Shown: positions 34,915-44,027, counted from the first letter of the stretch. The stretch is DNA of 64,000 nt from Candidatus Bacteroides intestinavium (GCA_019118325.1 DWZE01000042.1:1-64000); one strand, 5' to 3'. Program-made: numbers and translations. Notes: generated by a model from the letters alone, not told the origin.

Positions 34915-36903
34915 TTACACCTTTTCCTTAATCAGTCCCATCCGATACGCCACCAACAGTTTCTCCAGATCCGCTATCTGCGTAGTCAGTTCAGCCCCCT
35001 TGTCCGTATCCTTCACCATCATGCGCTGAGAGTTGAACTCTACCAGGAACGTCGTGGACTTGATGTCCAGCCCCTCCTCGATGGCTTTCTGACGGCTTTG
35101 GAAAGGCTCGTGCTGCACCAACTGCAGACCATGGGAATGATAGACAAGGGTATAGCCTGCGATGCCCGTCTCCGGCTGGTAGGCCTTGGAGAAGCCGCCG
35201 TCTATCACCAGCAACTTGCCATTGGCCTTGACGGGCTTTTCACCTTTCAGGGTCTTGACAGGGACGTGGCCGTTGATGATATGAGAATGCGGACCGGGCT
35301 GCACACCAAACTCCAGCAGGATGCGGTCGCAAGTCTCGGCCTCGTTGCGCAGGGTATAATACCAACCTTTCGTCTCCTTGCACAGGTCCTTGTCGCCCAC
35401 GAAATAACGCTCAAACGTTGCCATCTTGTCCTTATCGAACGAAGGAGCGTCCGGACCACACCACATGTACCACATATAGTCCACGGCAAAGGCCTTGGAC
35501 TCGGTACCTTCTTCGCCAAAGTAGGCACGGCGCACCAGCTGGTCGGTCTTCCGCAAGAGTTTGTGACCCCAGTATTCCTTCTCGCCGATGCGGACATGCT
35601 TGAAGCTGCCGTCCGCATTGAGAGGCACGGAGGCGTGGTAGAGCAGGTTACTGTTGCACACCAGGTACATACCGCCGTAGGTGTAGAGGCAGCGCATGTG
35701 CTTCTTCAGTTTCTCGCTGTTCATGAAGGAGGCGTGGATTTTATCTACGATGTCCTGCTCCTCGTCGCTCAGGCGGTAGGGGTTGGCCGGGTCGATGGTG
35801 GGGAAATACGTGTCGCGCAGGGGATATTCCTTACCCTCATAGACCAAAACGCCGCGTGCATAGTCAATTTTGTCCAACAGCTTGCGTCCCTCCATACCGA
35901 ACTCCGGCCGGCGGTTGATGATGGCAGCCTCCAGCTTGAACTGAATGACAGTGATGGCCTTGTGCATCTGGGCAATAAGCCGCAGGGTCTTCTCGTTGTG
36001 CTGTCCGTCGGCAAAGGTCATCTTGGGGGCGAAGATGGTGCAGGGGTCGTCGGCGTAGGCATCCATGGCGAAAGTGGCCAGGGGCAGGAGGTTGATGCCA
36101 TAACCGTCTTCCAGCGTGCCCAGATTGCCATAGCGCATGGACAGACGGATGACATTGGCTATGCAGGCGTCATTGCCCGAAGCGGCGCCCATCCAAAGGA
36201 GGTCGTGGTTGCCCCATTGGATGTCGAAGTTATGATAGTCGCAAAGGGTATCCATGATGATATGCGCACCGGGGCCACGGTCGTAAATGTCACCCACGAT
36301 GTGCAGCGAGTCGATGGTAAGCCGTTGGATCAGATTACACATCGCCACGATGAAATCGTCCGCCCGCTTGGTGGAGATGATGGTGGAGATGATGACATTG
36401 ATGTAGGCCTGCTTGTTGGGGTCGATGCTGGACTCATGCAGCAATTCCTGGATGATGTAGGAAAATTCCTGCGGCAGAGACTTGCGCACCTTGGAACGGG
36501 TGTATTTGGAGGATACGTTCTGGCAGACCTTCACCAATTGGTTCAGGGTAATCTGGTACCAGTCATCCAGGTCCTTCTCCTTGGCCTTGACCAACTGGAG
36601 TTTTTCTTCGGGATAATAGATGAGTGTACAGAGTTCTTTCTTCTCAATCTCGCGCAGGGTATGGCCGAAGATTTCGTTCACTTTGCGCTTCACGGCACCC
36701 GAGCCGTTCTTCAGCACATGCTGGAAGGCTTCGTACTCGCCGTGTATGTCTGTCAGGAAGTGTTCCGTGCCTTTGGGCAGGTTCAGGATAGCTTCCAGAT
36801 TGATGATTTCCGTACTGGCGTCGGCAATGGTCGGAAAACTGCGCGACAAGAGTTGCAGGTAGCGCAGGTCGTTGACAATGGATTCTGGACTGATATTTCC
36901 CAT
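34915..36903 (-). CDS. fbp: Fructose-1,6-bisphosphatase class III
   Basis: It removes phosphate from fructose-1,6-bisphosphate in gluconeogenesis. Class III enzymes are metallophosphatases: the 662-residue length, HFLTDIHGEYEAF, IVGDIYDRGP, WGNHDLLWMGAA and NGHVPVK place it in the Bacillus/Bacteroides class rather than FbpA or GlpX types. A -7 box TAACTTTG (- strand, 36929-36936) lies 26 bp upstream of the ATG. Confidence 0.97.
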   Translation of the reverse strand: MGNISPESIVNDLRYLQLLSRSFPTIADASTEIINLEAILNLPKGTEHFLTDIHGEYEAFQHVLKNGSGAVKRKVNEIFGHTLREIEKKELCTLIYYPEEKLQLVKAKEKDLDDWYQITLNQLVKVCQNVSSKYTRSKVRKSLPQEFSYIIQELLHESSIDPNKQAYINVIISTIISTKRADDFIVAMCNLIQRLTIDSLHIVGDIYDRGPGAHIIMDTLCDYHNFDIQWGNHDLLWMGAASGNDACIANVIRLSMRYGNLGTLEDGYGINLLPLATFAMDAYADDPCTIFAPKMTFADGQHNEKTLRLIAQMHKAITVIQFKLEAAIINRRPEFGMEGRKLLDKIDYARGVLVYEGKEYPLRDTYFPTIDPANPYRLSDEEQDIVDKIHASFMNSEKLKKHMRCLYTYGGMYLVCNSNLLYHASVPLNADGSFKHVRIGEKEYWGHKLLRKTDQLVRRAYFGEEGTESKAFAVDYMWYMWCGPDAPSFDKDKMATFERYFVGDKDLCKETKGWYYTLRNEAETCDRILLEFGVQPGPHSHIINGHVPVKTLKGEKPVKANGKLLVIDGGFSKAYQPETGIAGYTLVYHSHGLQLVQHEPFQSRQKAIEEGLDIKSTTFLVEFNSQRMMVKDTDKGAELTTQIADLEKLLVAYRMGLIKEKV

Positions 36904-37034
36904 GTATAGATAGTTTTCTGATTGCTTGCAAAGTTAGTCATTCGTCCCTTTCTCGCCAAACATTCCTCCGGAGAAATGCCGTACATGCACACTATTTTCA
37001 ACGAAACGGCGGTCAACCCCGCAACAAGAGAAAC

Positions 37035-38696
37035 TCACAACAGGAACATCAGCAGCACCTGCGCAATGACCACCCGCAGGAACATGCTCAGCGGATAAAC
37101 CGTCGCATAGGCCACCGAAGCGTTGTTGCCCGGCAGGATATCATTAGCATAGGTCAACGCCATAGGGTTGGCCATGCTGCCGCAGAGCATCCCCACCGTG
37201 GAACCAAAGTCTGTTTTCATGGCCTTGAAAGCCACCACACCCACGATGAGCACCGGTACCAATGTCAGCGCGAAGCCCGTACCTATCCACAACAATCCCT
37301 CGGGACGGAACACGGTCTCGAAGAAATGCGCGCCGGCGTCCAGCCCCAGACAGGCCAGATAGAGTGACAACCCCAGGGAACGCAGCATCAGATTGGCACT
37401 GCGCGTGGTATAAGTAATCATGTGCAGCCGCGGACCGAATGTACCAATCAGAATGCCCACAATGATGGGACCGCCAGCCAGCCCCAGCTTGATGGGCGCA
37501 CTGATGCCCGGCAGAGAAATGGGAATGGCTCCCACCATCAAGCCCAGGACGATGCCGATGAAGACCGCCACCAGATTGGGCTCCTTCAGACTCTTGACAG
37601 CATTGCCCAAGACGTGCTCCACGTTGTGCAAGGCAGCAGCCTCGCCCACCACCGTCAGACGGTCGCCCATCTGAAGGCGCAGGTCGGCCGTGGCCAGCAG
37701 TTGCACGCCGCTGCGGTAGATGCGGGTGATATTGACGCCATACGTGTTGCGCAAGTGCAGCGAACCCAGCTTGCGGCCGTTCAGCTCGGGACGGGTGACG
37801 ACAATGCGCTGCGAGATAAGTTGGCTGTCAATGGCATTCCAGTCAATACCTTCCTTATTCCAGTCCGTGTGTTCCTGCTCGCCGAAGAGGACCGTCAGTG
37901 CCGGGGCATCTTTCTCGGGGCTGAGCACCAGAAGACGGTCCCCCTCGCGGATGATGGTGTCCGACGTGGGAATAGTCACCTTGCCATTCCGCCACAGGCG
38001 CGAAATGACGAACTTGGCGTAATGCAAGCTGCCTATCTCCTTGATGCTCTTGTCGAAGATGGCCGGATTGTGCACCTGGAATGCGGCAATATAAGGTTTG
38101 TTCACATTCTCCGTTTCTTTCTCCGTCAGGTCCTCTTTACGGGCCAGGAACTTACGCATCAGCAGGATGGCCAAGATGACGCCCACCACGCCCAACGGAT
38201 AAGTCACTGCACACCCCAAGGCCGGCGGTGCGGCGTCCATGCCCAGTTGCTTCAATGTCTGCTGGGCAGCACCCAGGGCGGGTGTATTGGTCGTGGCACC
38301 ACACAGGACACCCACCATGTCCGGCAAGGAAATGTTCAACCCCCAACTGCCCAACAAAGCCATCAGTGTGCCTGTCAGCACCACGGCAATGGCCAGGATG
38401 TTCAGCCGCATGCCTCCGCTACGGAATGAACTGAAGAATCCGGGTCCCACCTGTAGCCCCAAGGCATAGACAAACACCACCAGGCCGAAACTCTCCGCAT
38501 AGGTCAGCATCTGCGGGTCAATCTCCAACCCCAGATGTCCGGCCAGAATGCCGGCGAAAAAGACGAACGTCACACCCAACGACACGCCCAGAATGCGCAC
38601 CTTACCCAGCCCCAACCCGATGGCGGAAATGAGCGAAAGCACCGCCAGGGCCTGTAAGGCCGTGTGCTCCACAAACAGACTATATAGCCAATGCAT
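37035..38696 (-). CDS. AspT/YidE-type transporter with TrkA-C domains
   Basis: A 553-residue membrane protein of the aspartate:alanine exchanger (AAEX/YidE/YbjL) group. Two hydrophobic halves (GLGLGKVRILGVSLGVTFVF at the start; GAIPISLPGISAPIKLGLAG later) enclose two RCK_C/TrkA-C domains near residues 205-375 (IREGDRLLVLSPE; LQMGDRLTVVGE). CGATTNTPALGAA and CGSMANPMALTY are the paired signature loops. The transported substrate is unknown. It starts 14 bp after the DedA stop, so they form one unit. Confidence 0.93.
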   Translation of the reverse strand: MHWLYSLFVEHTALQALAVLSLISAIGLGLGKVRILGVSLGVTFVFFAGILAGHLGLEIDPQMLTYAESFGLVVFVYALGLQVGPGFFSSFRSGGMRLNILAIAVVLTGTLMALLGSWGLNISLPDMVGVLCGATTNTPALGAAQQTLKQLGMDAAPPALGCAVTYPLGVVGVILAILLMRKFLARKEDLTEKETENVNKPYIAAFQVHNPAIFDKSIKEIGSLHYAKFVISRLWRNGKVTIPTSDTIIREGDRLLVLSPEKDAPALTVLFGEQEHTDWNKEGIDWNAIDSQLISQRIVVTRPELNGRKLGSLHLRNTYGVNITRIYRSGVQLLATADLRLQMGDRLTVVGEAAALHNVEHVLGNAVKSLKEPNLVAVFIGIVLGLMVGAIPISLPGISAPIKLGLAGGPIIVGILIGTFGPRLHMITYTTRSANLMLRSLGLSLYLACLGLDAGAHFFETVFRPEGLLWIGTGFALTLVPVLIVGVVAFKAMKTDFGSTVGMLCGSMANPMALTYANDILPGNNASVAYATVYPLSMFLRVVIAQVLLMFLL

Positions 38697-38710
38697 GATT
38701 CTCCAGCGAG

Positions 38711-39376
38711 TTAGGATTCCTGTCCTTTAGCCTTCTCTTTCTTCAGTTTACGCCGCTCGCGCAACACCTCGATGATGGCCGGCAATACAGAAATGACGAT
38801 GATGGCCACCACCAGGAGTTTCAGGTTCTGCTGCACGAAAGGCAGGTCGCCGAAGAAATAGCCGGCATAGCAGAACAGGGCCACCCACAAGGCACCGCCC
38901 GTCACGTTGTAGAGCATGAAATAATAGTAGTGCATCTTGCCCATCCCCGCCACAAAGGGTGCAAACGTGCGGACAATCGGCACGAAGCGGGCAATGATGA
39001 TAGTCTTGCCGCCATATTTCTTGTAAAACTCATGGGTCTTGTCAAGATAGCTTTGCTTGAATATCTTGGAATTGGGATTGCTGAACAGCTTCTTCCCGAA
39101 GAAATGCCCGATGGCATAATTGCTCGAATCGCCCACAACAGCCGCCACAAACACAATCAACGCCAGGACGTTCACCTCCAGCGGCATATCGGGCTGGGCA
39201 GCGATGGCTCCCGCCACGAACAGCAGCGAGTCTCCCGGCAGGAAAGGCGTAACCACCAGACCGGTCTCACAAAAGATCACCAAAAACAAAATGGCATACG
39301 TCCACAAATGATACTGCTGGACGATGTTGATCATGTGCACGTCAATGTGCAGGATAAAGTCGATAATGAAATCCAT
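38711..39376 (-). CDS. DedA family membrane protein
   Basis: A 221-residue DedA (SNARE-associated/VTT) protein; characterised members flip undecaprenyl phosphate or related lipids. Motifs are [54 protein letters not shown] and [12 protein letters not shown]. The C terminus is basic ([13 protein letters not shown]). It is followed on the same strand by the transporter gene and preceded by a tRNA cluster read in the same direction. Confidence 0.95.
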   Translation of the reverse strand: MDFIIDFILHIDVHMINIVQQYHLWTYAILFLVIFCETGLVVTPFLPGDSLLFVAGAIAAQPDMPLEVNVLALIVFVAAVVGDSSNYAIGHFFGKKLFSNPNSKIFKQSYLDKTHEFYKKYGGKTIIIARFVPIVRTFAPFVAGMGKMHYYYFMLYNVTGGALWVALFCYAGYFFGDLPFVQQNLKLLVVAIIVISVLPAIIEVLRERRKLKKEKAKGQES

Positions 39377-39458
39377 ATAGTTATAGCTTTATTTACCTCT
39401 CTTGTCAACCAAAAAAGGCGACCGCAAAACCATGCAGCCGCCCTTTTCATTCACCAAG

Positions 39459-39530
39459 TAGTGGATACGAGAATCGAACTCGTGTTCCATGCGTGAGAGG
39501 CATGTGTCCTAGCCGCTAGACGAATCCACC
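39459..39530 (-). tRNA. tRNA-Glu (anticodon CTC)
   Basis: On the - strand GGTGGAT pairs with ATCCACT (a G-U at 1:72), followed by the tRNA-Glu-like TTCGTCTAG D-arm start. The anticodon loop CTCTCAC gives CTC. CCA is not encoded. It is the last of three tRNAs in a row. Confidence 0.92.
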
Positions 39531-39552
39531 AGACTAATTTAATCTATCCTTG

Positions 39553-39625
39553 TACACCCTCAGGGATTCGAACCCTGGACCCACTGATTAAGAGTCAGTT
39601 GCTCTACCAACTGAGCTAAGAGTGC
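39553..39625 (-). tRNA. tRNA-Lys (anticodon CTT)
   Basis: The gene reads GCACTCTTAGCTCAGTTGG at the 5' end, with anticodon loop CTCTTAA (CTT) and a GGTTCGAATCC T-arm. CCA is not encoded. The spacing to tRNA-Ser is 11 bp, so the cluster is one transcript. Confidence 0.94.
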
Positions 39626-39636
39626 GTTTTTGTCCG

Positions 39637-39725
39637 CGGAAGCGGGGGGATTCGAACCCCCGGTACGGAAATACCCGTACGTCAGTTTAGCAAACTGGTG
39701 GTTTCAGCCACTCACCCACACTTCC
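39637..39725 (-). tRNA. tRNA-Ser (anticodon GCT)
   Basis: A class II tRNA of 89 nt with acceptor GGAAGTG/CGCTTCC, anticodon loop TTGCTAA (GCT), and a long variable arm (ACGTACGGGTA ... TACCG). The discriminator is G. It is first in the Ser-Lys-Glu cluster. Confidence 0.94.
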
Positions 39726-39856
39726 TTTGTGACCAGCATTGTTTCAAATGCGGTGCAAAGGTAGGCAAAGTTTTGATACCTGCAAACATTTCGCCCATAT
39801 TTTTTTCAACTTTTCCTTTTTATGCCGGGAAATGCGGTGGAAATCAGCAAAAAGAC

Positions 39857-39864
39857 TACCTTTG
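39857..39864 (+). promoter_or_regulatory. Promoter of the Crp-like regulator gene
   Basis: The -7 box TACCTTTG is followed by a leader of about 15 nt before the ATG at 39886. It supports that start over longer frames that would run into the tRNA cluster. Confidence 0.65.
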
Positions 39865-39885
39865 CACAGATTATCATGCAAACGT

Positions 39886-40485
39886 ATGGACACATTATTA
39901 AAGAAGATTATCAATGAGACCGTCAACCAACGATTCCCGGAGATGAGCACCGAAAGCCGGGATTTGTTATGTACCATCATCACACGCCGGGAGATGGAAA
40001 AAGGAGAACTCCTCCTCAAGGAAGGACAAGTCAGCCGCCATTTCGTCATCGTAGGCAAAGGCATGGTCCGCCAATTCTATTATAAGAACGGGAAAGACGT
40101 CACCGAACATTTCTCCCTTGAGAGCGACGTCGTCATCTGCATTGAGAGCATCCTGCTCCAACAGCCCACCCGCCTGATGATCGAAGCCTTGGAGGCCGGC
40201 ACGCTTTATATGATTCCGGCCGACCAGTTCCTGAAGTTGTCGAAGGAATCCTGGGAAATCAACATGTTCTATAGGAAGATGCTGGAATTCAGCCTCATCC
40301 TTTCGCAGAAAAAAGCAGATTCCTGGCGCTTCGAAACAGCCCGCGAACGCTATCTGAGGCTGATGGCCGACCAGCCCGAAGTCGTCCAGCGCGCCCCCTT
40401 GGCGCACATAGCCTCCTACCTGCTCATGACTCCGGAAACCCTCAGCCGGGTGCGCGCCACTGCCCTGCAGGATGAGGCCCGTTAA
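39886..40485 (+). CDS. Crp/Fnr family transcription regulator
   Basis: A 199-residue regulator with an N-terminal cyclic-nucleotide-binding-like domain (about 15-125; MEKGELLLKEGQVSRHFVIV, VTEHFSLESDVVICIESIL) and a C-terminal helix-turn-helix (APLAHIASYLLMTPETLSRV). The typical cAMP-contacting Arg of the phosphate cassette is not obvious, so the signal may differ. Upstream in-frame codons overlap the -7 box and are excluded. It lies 126 bp before fcl. Confidence 0.9.
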   Translation: MDTLLKKIINETVNQRFPEMSTESRDLLCTIITRREMEKGELLLKEGQVSRHFVIVGKGMVRQFYYKNGKDVTEHFSLESDVVICIESILLQQPTRLMIEALEAGTLYMIPADQFLKLSKESWEINMFYRKMLEFSLILSQKKADSWRFETARERYLRLMADQPEVVQRAPLAHIASYLLMTPETLSRVRATALQDEAR

Positions 40486-40487
40486 GA

Positions 40488-40580
40488 GGGACTTTAGACC
40501 TCTCAAAAGGGACTTGAGCGAGCCAAAGAGGGACTTTGACTGAGCCAAAGAGGAACTTTGACTGAAACAAAGAAGAACTT
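40488..40580. repeat. Tandem 21-22-bp repeat, GGGACTTTGACTGAGCC type
   Basis: GGGACTT or its variants begin at 40488, 40509, 40530, 40552 and 40574 (steps 21, 21, 22, 22). The unit is GGGACTTTGACTGAGCCAAA plus two bases. It fills nearly the whole gap between the Crp-like gene and fcl. Confidence 0.85.
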
Positions 40581-40611
40581 TTGAATAACCGGATTCATCA
40601 CCTATTTCACT

Positions 40612-41712
40612 ATGTTAGGCAAATCAGCAAAAATCTATGTGGCCGGACATCACGGACTGGTAGGTTCGGCCATTTGGAACAACCTCTTGCGTAGAGGATA
40701 TACAAACCTGGTGGGCAGAAGCCACCGGGAATTGGACTTACTGGACCCCGTGGCCGTCCGCCAATTCTTCGATGAAGAACAACCTGAAGCCGTGGTACTG
40801 GCCGCCGCCCACGTGGGAGGCATCCTGGCCAACCTGCACTATCGGGCAGACTTCATCTACCAGAACCTGCAGATACAACAGAACGTGATTGGCGAGAGTT
40901 TCCGCCACGACGTGCAGAAACTGCTCTTCCTGGGCAGCACCTGCATCTACCCGCGTGAGGCTCCCCAGCCCATGAAGGAAGACTGCCTGCTGACGTCTCC
41001 CTTGGAATACACCAACGAGCCGTATGCCATCGCCAAGATAGCCGGCCTGAAGATGTGCGAGAGCTTCAACCTGCAATACGGCACCAACTACATCGCCGTC
41101 ATGCCCACCAATCTTTATGGTCCCAACGACAACTTCCACCTGGAGAACAGCCATGTACTGCCCGCCATGATACGCAAAATCCACCTGGCCAAATGCCTGA
41201 ACGAGGGCGACTGGGATGCCGTGCGCAAGGACTTGGATCTTCGCCCCGTGGAAGGCGTGACCGGCAACAGCACCCAGCAGGAAATCTTGGAGAAGCTGGC
41301 CAAGTTCGGCATCACTCCGGAAGCTGTGACCCTCTGGGGGACAGGAACGCCCCTGCGCGAATTCCTTTGGAGCGAGGAGATGGCCGATGCCAGCGTACAC
41401 GTATTATTAAATGTGGACTTCAAGGACACCTACACGCCGGGCGGCAGGGAAATCCGCAACTGCCACATCAACGTGGGCACGGGCAAGGAGCTCAGCATCC
41501 GCGAGGTGGCCGGGAAAATCATGCGGGAAATCGGATTCAAAGGGGAACTGCGTTGGGATGCCTCGAAGCCGGACGGCACCCTGCGCAAGCTGACAGACGT
41601 CAGTAAGCTGCACGCACTGGGCTGGCATCACAAGATAGAGATTGACGAGGGCATCCACCGGCTGTACGAATGGTACCTGAAGGGGATTTGCATCAATCAC
41701 AAAGAGGAATAG
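40612..41712 (+). CDS. fcl: GDP-L-fucose synthase
   Basis: This epimerase-reductase finishes GDP-L-fucose from the Gmd product. The 366-residue SDR shows YVAGHHGLVGSAIW, LFLGSTCIYPREAPQPMKED, and YAIAKIAGLKMCESFNLQYG with catalytic Tyr and Lys. LYGPNDNFHLENSHVLPAMI and LWGTGTPLREFLWSEEMADA are diagnostic. It is separated from gmd by 13 kb. An inverted repeat follows the stop. Confidence 0.98.
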   Translation: MLGKSAKIYVAGHHGLVGSAIWNNLLRRGYTNLVGRSHRELDLLDPVAVRQFFDEEQPEAVVLAAAHVGGILANLHYRADFIYQNLQIQQNVIGESFRHDVQKLLFLGSTCIYPREAPQPMKEDCLLTSPLEYTNEPYAIAKIAGLKMCESFNLQYGTNYIAVMPTNLYGPNDNFHLENSHVLPAMIRKIHLAKCLNEGDWDAVRKDLDLRPVEGVTGNSTQQEILEKLAKFGITPEAVTLWGTGTPLREFLWSEEMADASVHVLLNVDFKDTYTPGGREIRNCHINVGTGKELSIREVAGKIMREIGFKGELRWDASKPDGTLRKLTDVSKLHALGWHHKIEIDEGIHRLYEWYLKGICINHKEE

Positions 41713-41719
41713 ATATTAT

Positions 41720-41828
41720 TTAGGCGCGGATTACGCGGATTTCACGGATATATCATTTGCAAGACCATTGATATTCATAATTCCATGATAAAACTTAATC
41801 CGTGAAATCCGCGTAATCCGCGCCTAAA
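41720..41828. repeat. GCGGATTACGCGG inverted repeat (copy 2)
   Basis: GGCGCGGATTACGCGGATTT at the left faces AAATCCGCGTAATCCGCGCC at the right, a long perfect pair with an AT-rich loop. It fills the gap between the converging fcl and riboflavin synthase genes. Confidence 0.8.
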
Positions 41829-41840
41829 CCAAATCATCAT

Positions 41841-42443
41841 TTACCGATACTGTATCATCCTGCTGATATACTTCCCGATGATGTCGAACTCGATGTTCAC
41901 CACGCTCCCCACCCGGATGGCGTGGAAATTGGTGTGCTCGAAGGTATAAGGGATGATGGCCACTTGGAACGTGTCGTCCGTCGGGTTGCAGACGGTCAGG
42001 CTGACGCCGTTGACGGTGACGGAACCCTTGTCCACGGTGATGTAGCCGCGCTTGGCCATCTCCTTGTCGAAGGCATAGCGGAAGGTGAAGTAATAGCTTC
42101 CCTCGGCATCCTCCACCGCCGTGCATGTAGCGGTCTGGTCCACGTGGCCCTGCACGATGTGTCCGTCTAGACGGCCGTTCATCAGCATGCTACGCTCCAC
42201 GTTCACCTCGTCGTCCACCTGCAGCAGGCCCAGGTTGGAGCGGTCCAGCGTCTCCTTCATGGCCGTCACCGTGTAGGTGTCGTCCGTGAGGCTTACCACC
42301 GTCAGGCAGACGCCGTTGTGGGACACGCTTTGGTCTATCTTCAATTCATCCACAAAAGAGCACTTGAACGTGAAGTGCACATTCTCTTGGTCCTTGACCA
42401 TCGCCACCAGCGTGGCGCATTCTTCTACTATTCCGGAAAACAT
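41841..42443 (-). CDS. ribE: Riboflavin synthase alpha chain
   Basis: It forms riboflavin from two 6,7-dimethyl-8-ribityllumazine molecules. The 200-residue protein has two lumazine-binding repeats, starting MFSGIVEECATLVAM and NGRLDGHIVQGHVDQTATCT; SHNGVCLTVVSL and VTVNGVSLTVCN are the paired motifs. The start is set at MFSGIVEE (42443; an ATG at 42449 is possible). A -7 box TACCTTTG (- strand, 42468-42475) leaves a leader of about 20 nt, so longer frames are excluded and no FMN riboswitch fits. Confidence 0.96.
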   Translation of the reverse strand: MFSGIVEECATLVAMVKDQENVHFTFKCSFVDELKIDQSVSHNGVCLTVVSLTDDTYTVTAMKETLDRSNLGLLQVDDEVNVERSMLMNGRLDGHIVQGHVDQTATCTAVEDAEGSYYFTFRYAFDKEMAKRGYITVDKGSVTVNGVSLTVCNPTDDTFQVAIIPYTFEHTNFHAIRVGSVVNIEFDIIGKYISRMIQYR

Positions 42444-42520
42444 AAGCATTGGTTTTAAACTCGGGGCAAAGGTAAGAAAAACCTCCGTATTTCGCGTCGG
42501 CATCCTTAAAAACTCCTGCA

Positions 42521-43774
42521 TTAGCCCATACCGAGCATGGGACCTACAAGCGCCCACAATCCCATGTAGCGCAACATGAATTCAATGCCTCCCAAGACAT
42601 GGCCGGACATGGACAAGTCGGTCAGGGTGGACGAACTCCAAAGGTTATGTGCATTCACCGCATTGGAGTAAGGCACAAAATCATCTTGTGGAGAGTGGTA
42701 CAAGTAGACTGGCACTTGCGATGGAAGGGATGAGTTGATAAGTGAATTTTTCCGCAGTGCCTCGATGACGGCGACGACATCGGCATTTCCATTGAATGCA
42801 GGCGCGGCAAAGAAATCCGGATGTACCACTTGGGTGATGTAGGAACCCAATGCTTCGTGCCATTCGGAAAGCGGCCGCGTAGAGAACATTTCATTCAGGC
42901 CGTTCTCAATGACTTCCGGAGCGTACAGGTTTTCATCGCTGACACTCAACTGCTCTCCATATACCATGCCGCGAATCAGATAGGGGGCATAGCCGGTACA
43001 TGCGTAGGGCAGGGGATTATCTTGGTAAGACAAGAAGGTTTGCAGGATGCTTTCCAAGTCATAAGGACCTCCACCGGCATATACTGCCCGGACGCTCCCA
43101 GCCCATCCCCGTCTTTCCAGTTCGAGCAAGGTGGCCATGGACGCTTGTCCGCCTTGCGAGTATCCCATCAATTCAATGGCATCGCTTGTTTCTGCCAGCG
43201 ATTTCTGTTGCAGATATTCGCGTGCTGCTTCAATCATGTCGGCGCAGGCGGTGCCGGTCAGTTGGTTATGCAGATACGGGTGCTGGCGGTCAGGGGTCTG
43301 GCTGGAGCCATATCCGATATAATCGGCCATGACGATGACATGTCCGCGGATGACCGGCAGCATTTCGTAGTAGAAGAGTTGCTTCGACGGAGCTTCTTCC
43401 ATGTTGAGCGTCCCATGTTGGATGCTGACCAGATGGTCGTAGGAGGTGGTCCCTTGGGGCATGGCTATGACTCCCGATGCGGTAATCGGGTTCCCATCCA
43501 CGCCTGTGGTGCTATATTCAATGGCAGCCACATTCACATCGCACATCAACAGGGTGACAAAGTCCATAGGCAAGCTGATGCCTTGACCGGCCACAAAGTC
43601 TACCACCATTGCTGCCAGTTCTTCCCGCTCGAAGCTGGCTTCCGCAATCACCCTGGTCAGGTGGCCTGTTTCTGCGGGAGGCTCCTCCCAAGGGGTTTCT
43701 TCGTCGTTGCTGCAGGCTGCCAGGCAGAACAGCAACAATAAGGCCAATAGTTTGTTGGTAAGATGTTTGTTCAT
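42521..43774 (-). CDS. Alpha/beta-hydrolase (lipase-like) lipoprotein
   Basis: A 417-residue secreted lipoprotein: LLALLLLFCLAAC gives the lipobox Cys near residue 21. The alpha/beta-hydrolase core has the nucleophile in ELMGYSQGGQAS, an Asp in YHSPQDDFVPY and a His in LSMSGHVLGG. It resembles the secretory-lipase group that cuts esters outside the cell; substrate is unknown. A -7 box TATATTTG (- strand, 43810-43817) lies 35 bp upstream. Confidence 0.88.
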   Translation of the reverse strand: MNKHLTNKLLALLLLFCLAACSNDEETPWEEPPAETGHLTRVIAEASFEREELAAMVVDFVAGQGISLPMDFVTLLMCDVNVAAIEYSTTGVDGNPITASGVIAMPQGTTSYDHLVSIQHGTLNMEEAPSKQLFYYEMLPVIRGHVIVMADYIGYGSSQTPDRQHPYLHNQLTGTACADMIEAAREYLQQKSLAETSDAIELMGYSQGGQASMATLLELERRGWAGSVRAVYAGGGPYDLESILQTFLSYQDNPLPYACTGYAPYLIRGMVYGEQLSVSDENLYAPEVIENGLNEMFSTRPLSEWHEALGSYITQVVHPDFFAAPAFNGNADVVAVIEALRKNSLINSSLPSQVPVYLYHSPQDDFVPYSNAVNAHNLWSSSTLTDLSMSGHVLGGIEFMLRYMGLWALVGPMLGMG

Positions 43775-43821
43775 GCTTCTATAGGTTTTATCACTTCATT
43801 TAATCGCTGCAAATATATAAC

Positions 43822-43853
43822 AAAAAACGGAAGCTTTTCACAAAGCCTCCGTT
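43822..43853 (-). terminator. Intrinsic terminator downstream of phoU
   Basis: On the - strand a 12-bp stem with a G-U pair and a loop of four bases ends in six T. It can end transcripts from phoU or from the small-RNA candidate. Confidence 0.75.
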
Positions 43854-43910
43854 TTCAGTTCTCAATAGGTATTAGTTTTTTTTTAAGGTAAAAAGATTGT
43901 TTTCAGGATA
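43822..43910 (-). ncRNA. Candidate small RNA between phoU and the lipase-like gene
   Basis: A full Bacteroidales promoter on the - strand (TTTG at 43946-43949, 21 bp, TACATTTG at 43917-43924) is followed within about 90 bp by an intrinsic terminator (12-bp stem AACGGAGGCTTT/AAAGCTTCCGTT, 43826-43853, then T6). No start codon with a sensible frame lies between. The product would be about 88 nt. The terminator alone might instead serve phoU, whose stop is 260 bp upstream. Confidence 0.4.
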
Positions 43911-44019
43911 ACGGTGCAAATGTAGGCCTTTTTAAGGGCACCAACCAAATAAAAAAACATGTCCTATAACACATTTCCGCAAAAACATTTGGGTTTGTTA
44001 TCACATCAAAGGGCTTTTC

Positions 44020-44027
44020 TACATTTG
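44020..44027 (+). promoter_or_regulatory. Orphan -7 box on the + strand opposite phoU 3' end
   Basis: TACATTTG has a TTTG at 43994-43997, 22 bp upstream. A transcript from here would run toward the phoU 3' end and meet a weak TGCTTC/GAAGCA hairpin with a T-run at about 44067-44113. It may give a short antisense RNA, but evidence is thin. Confidence 0.3.

Noticed and set aside
39459-39725. tRNA cluster as an integration site
   Set aside because: No integrase, direct repeat of a tRNA end, or composition break was found next to it.
40488-40580. Possible CRISPR array
   Set aside because: Units are directly adjacent with no unique spacers, and no cas gene is in the window. The same holds for the GATATC arrays.
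42443-42557. FMN riboswitch before riboflavin synthase
   Set aside because: The -7 box leaves a leader of only about 20 nt, too short for a riboswitch.
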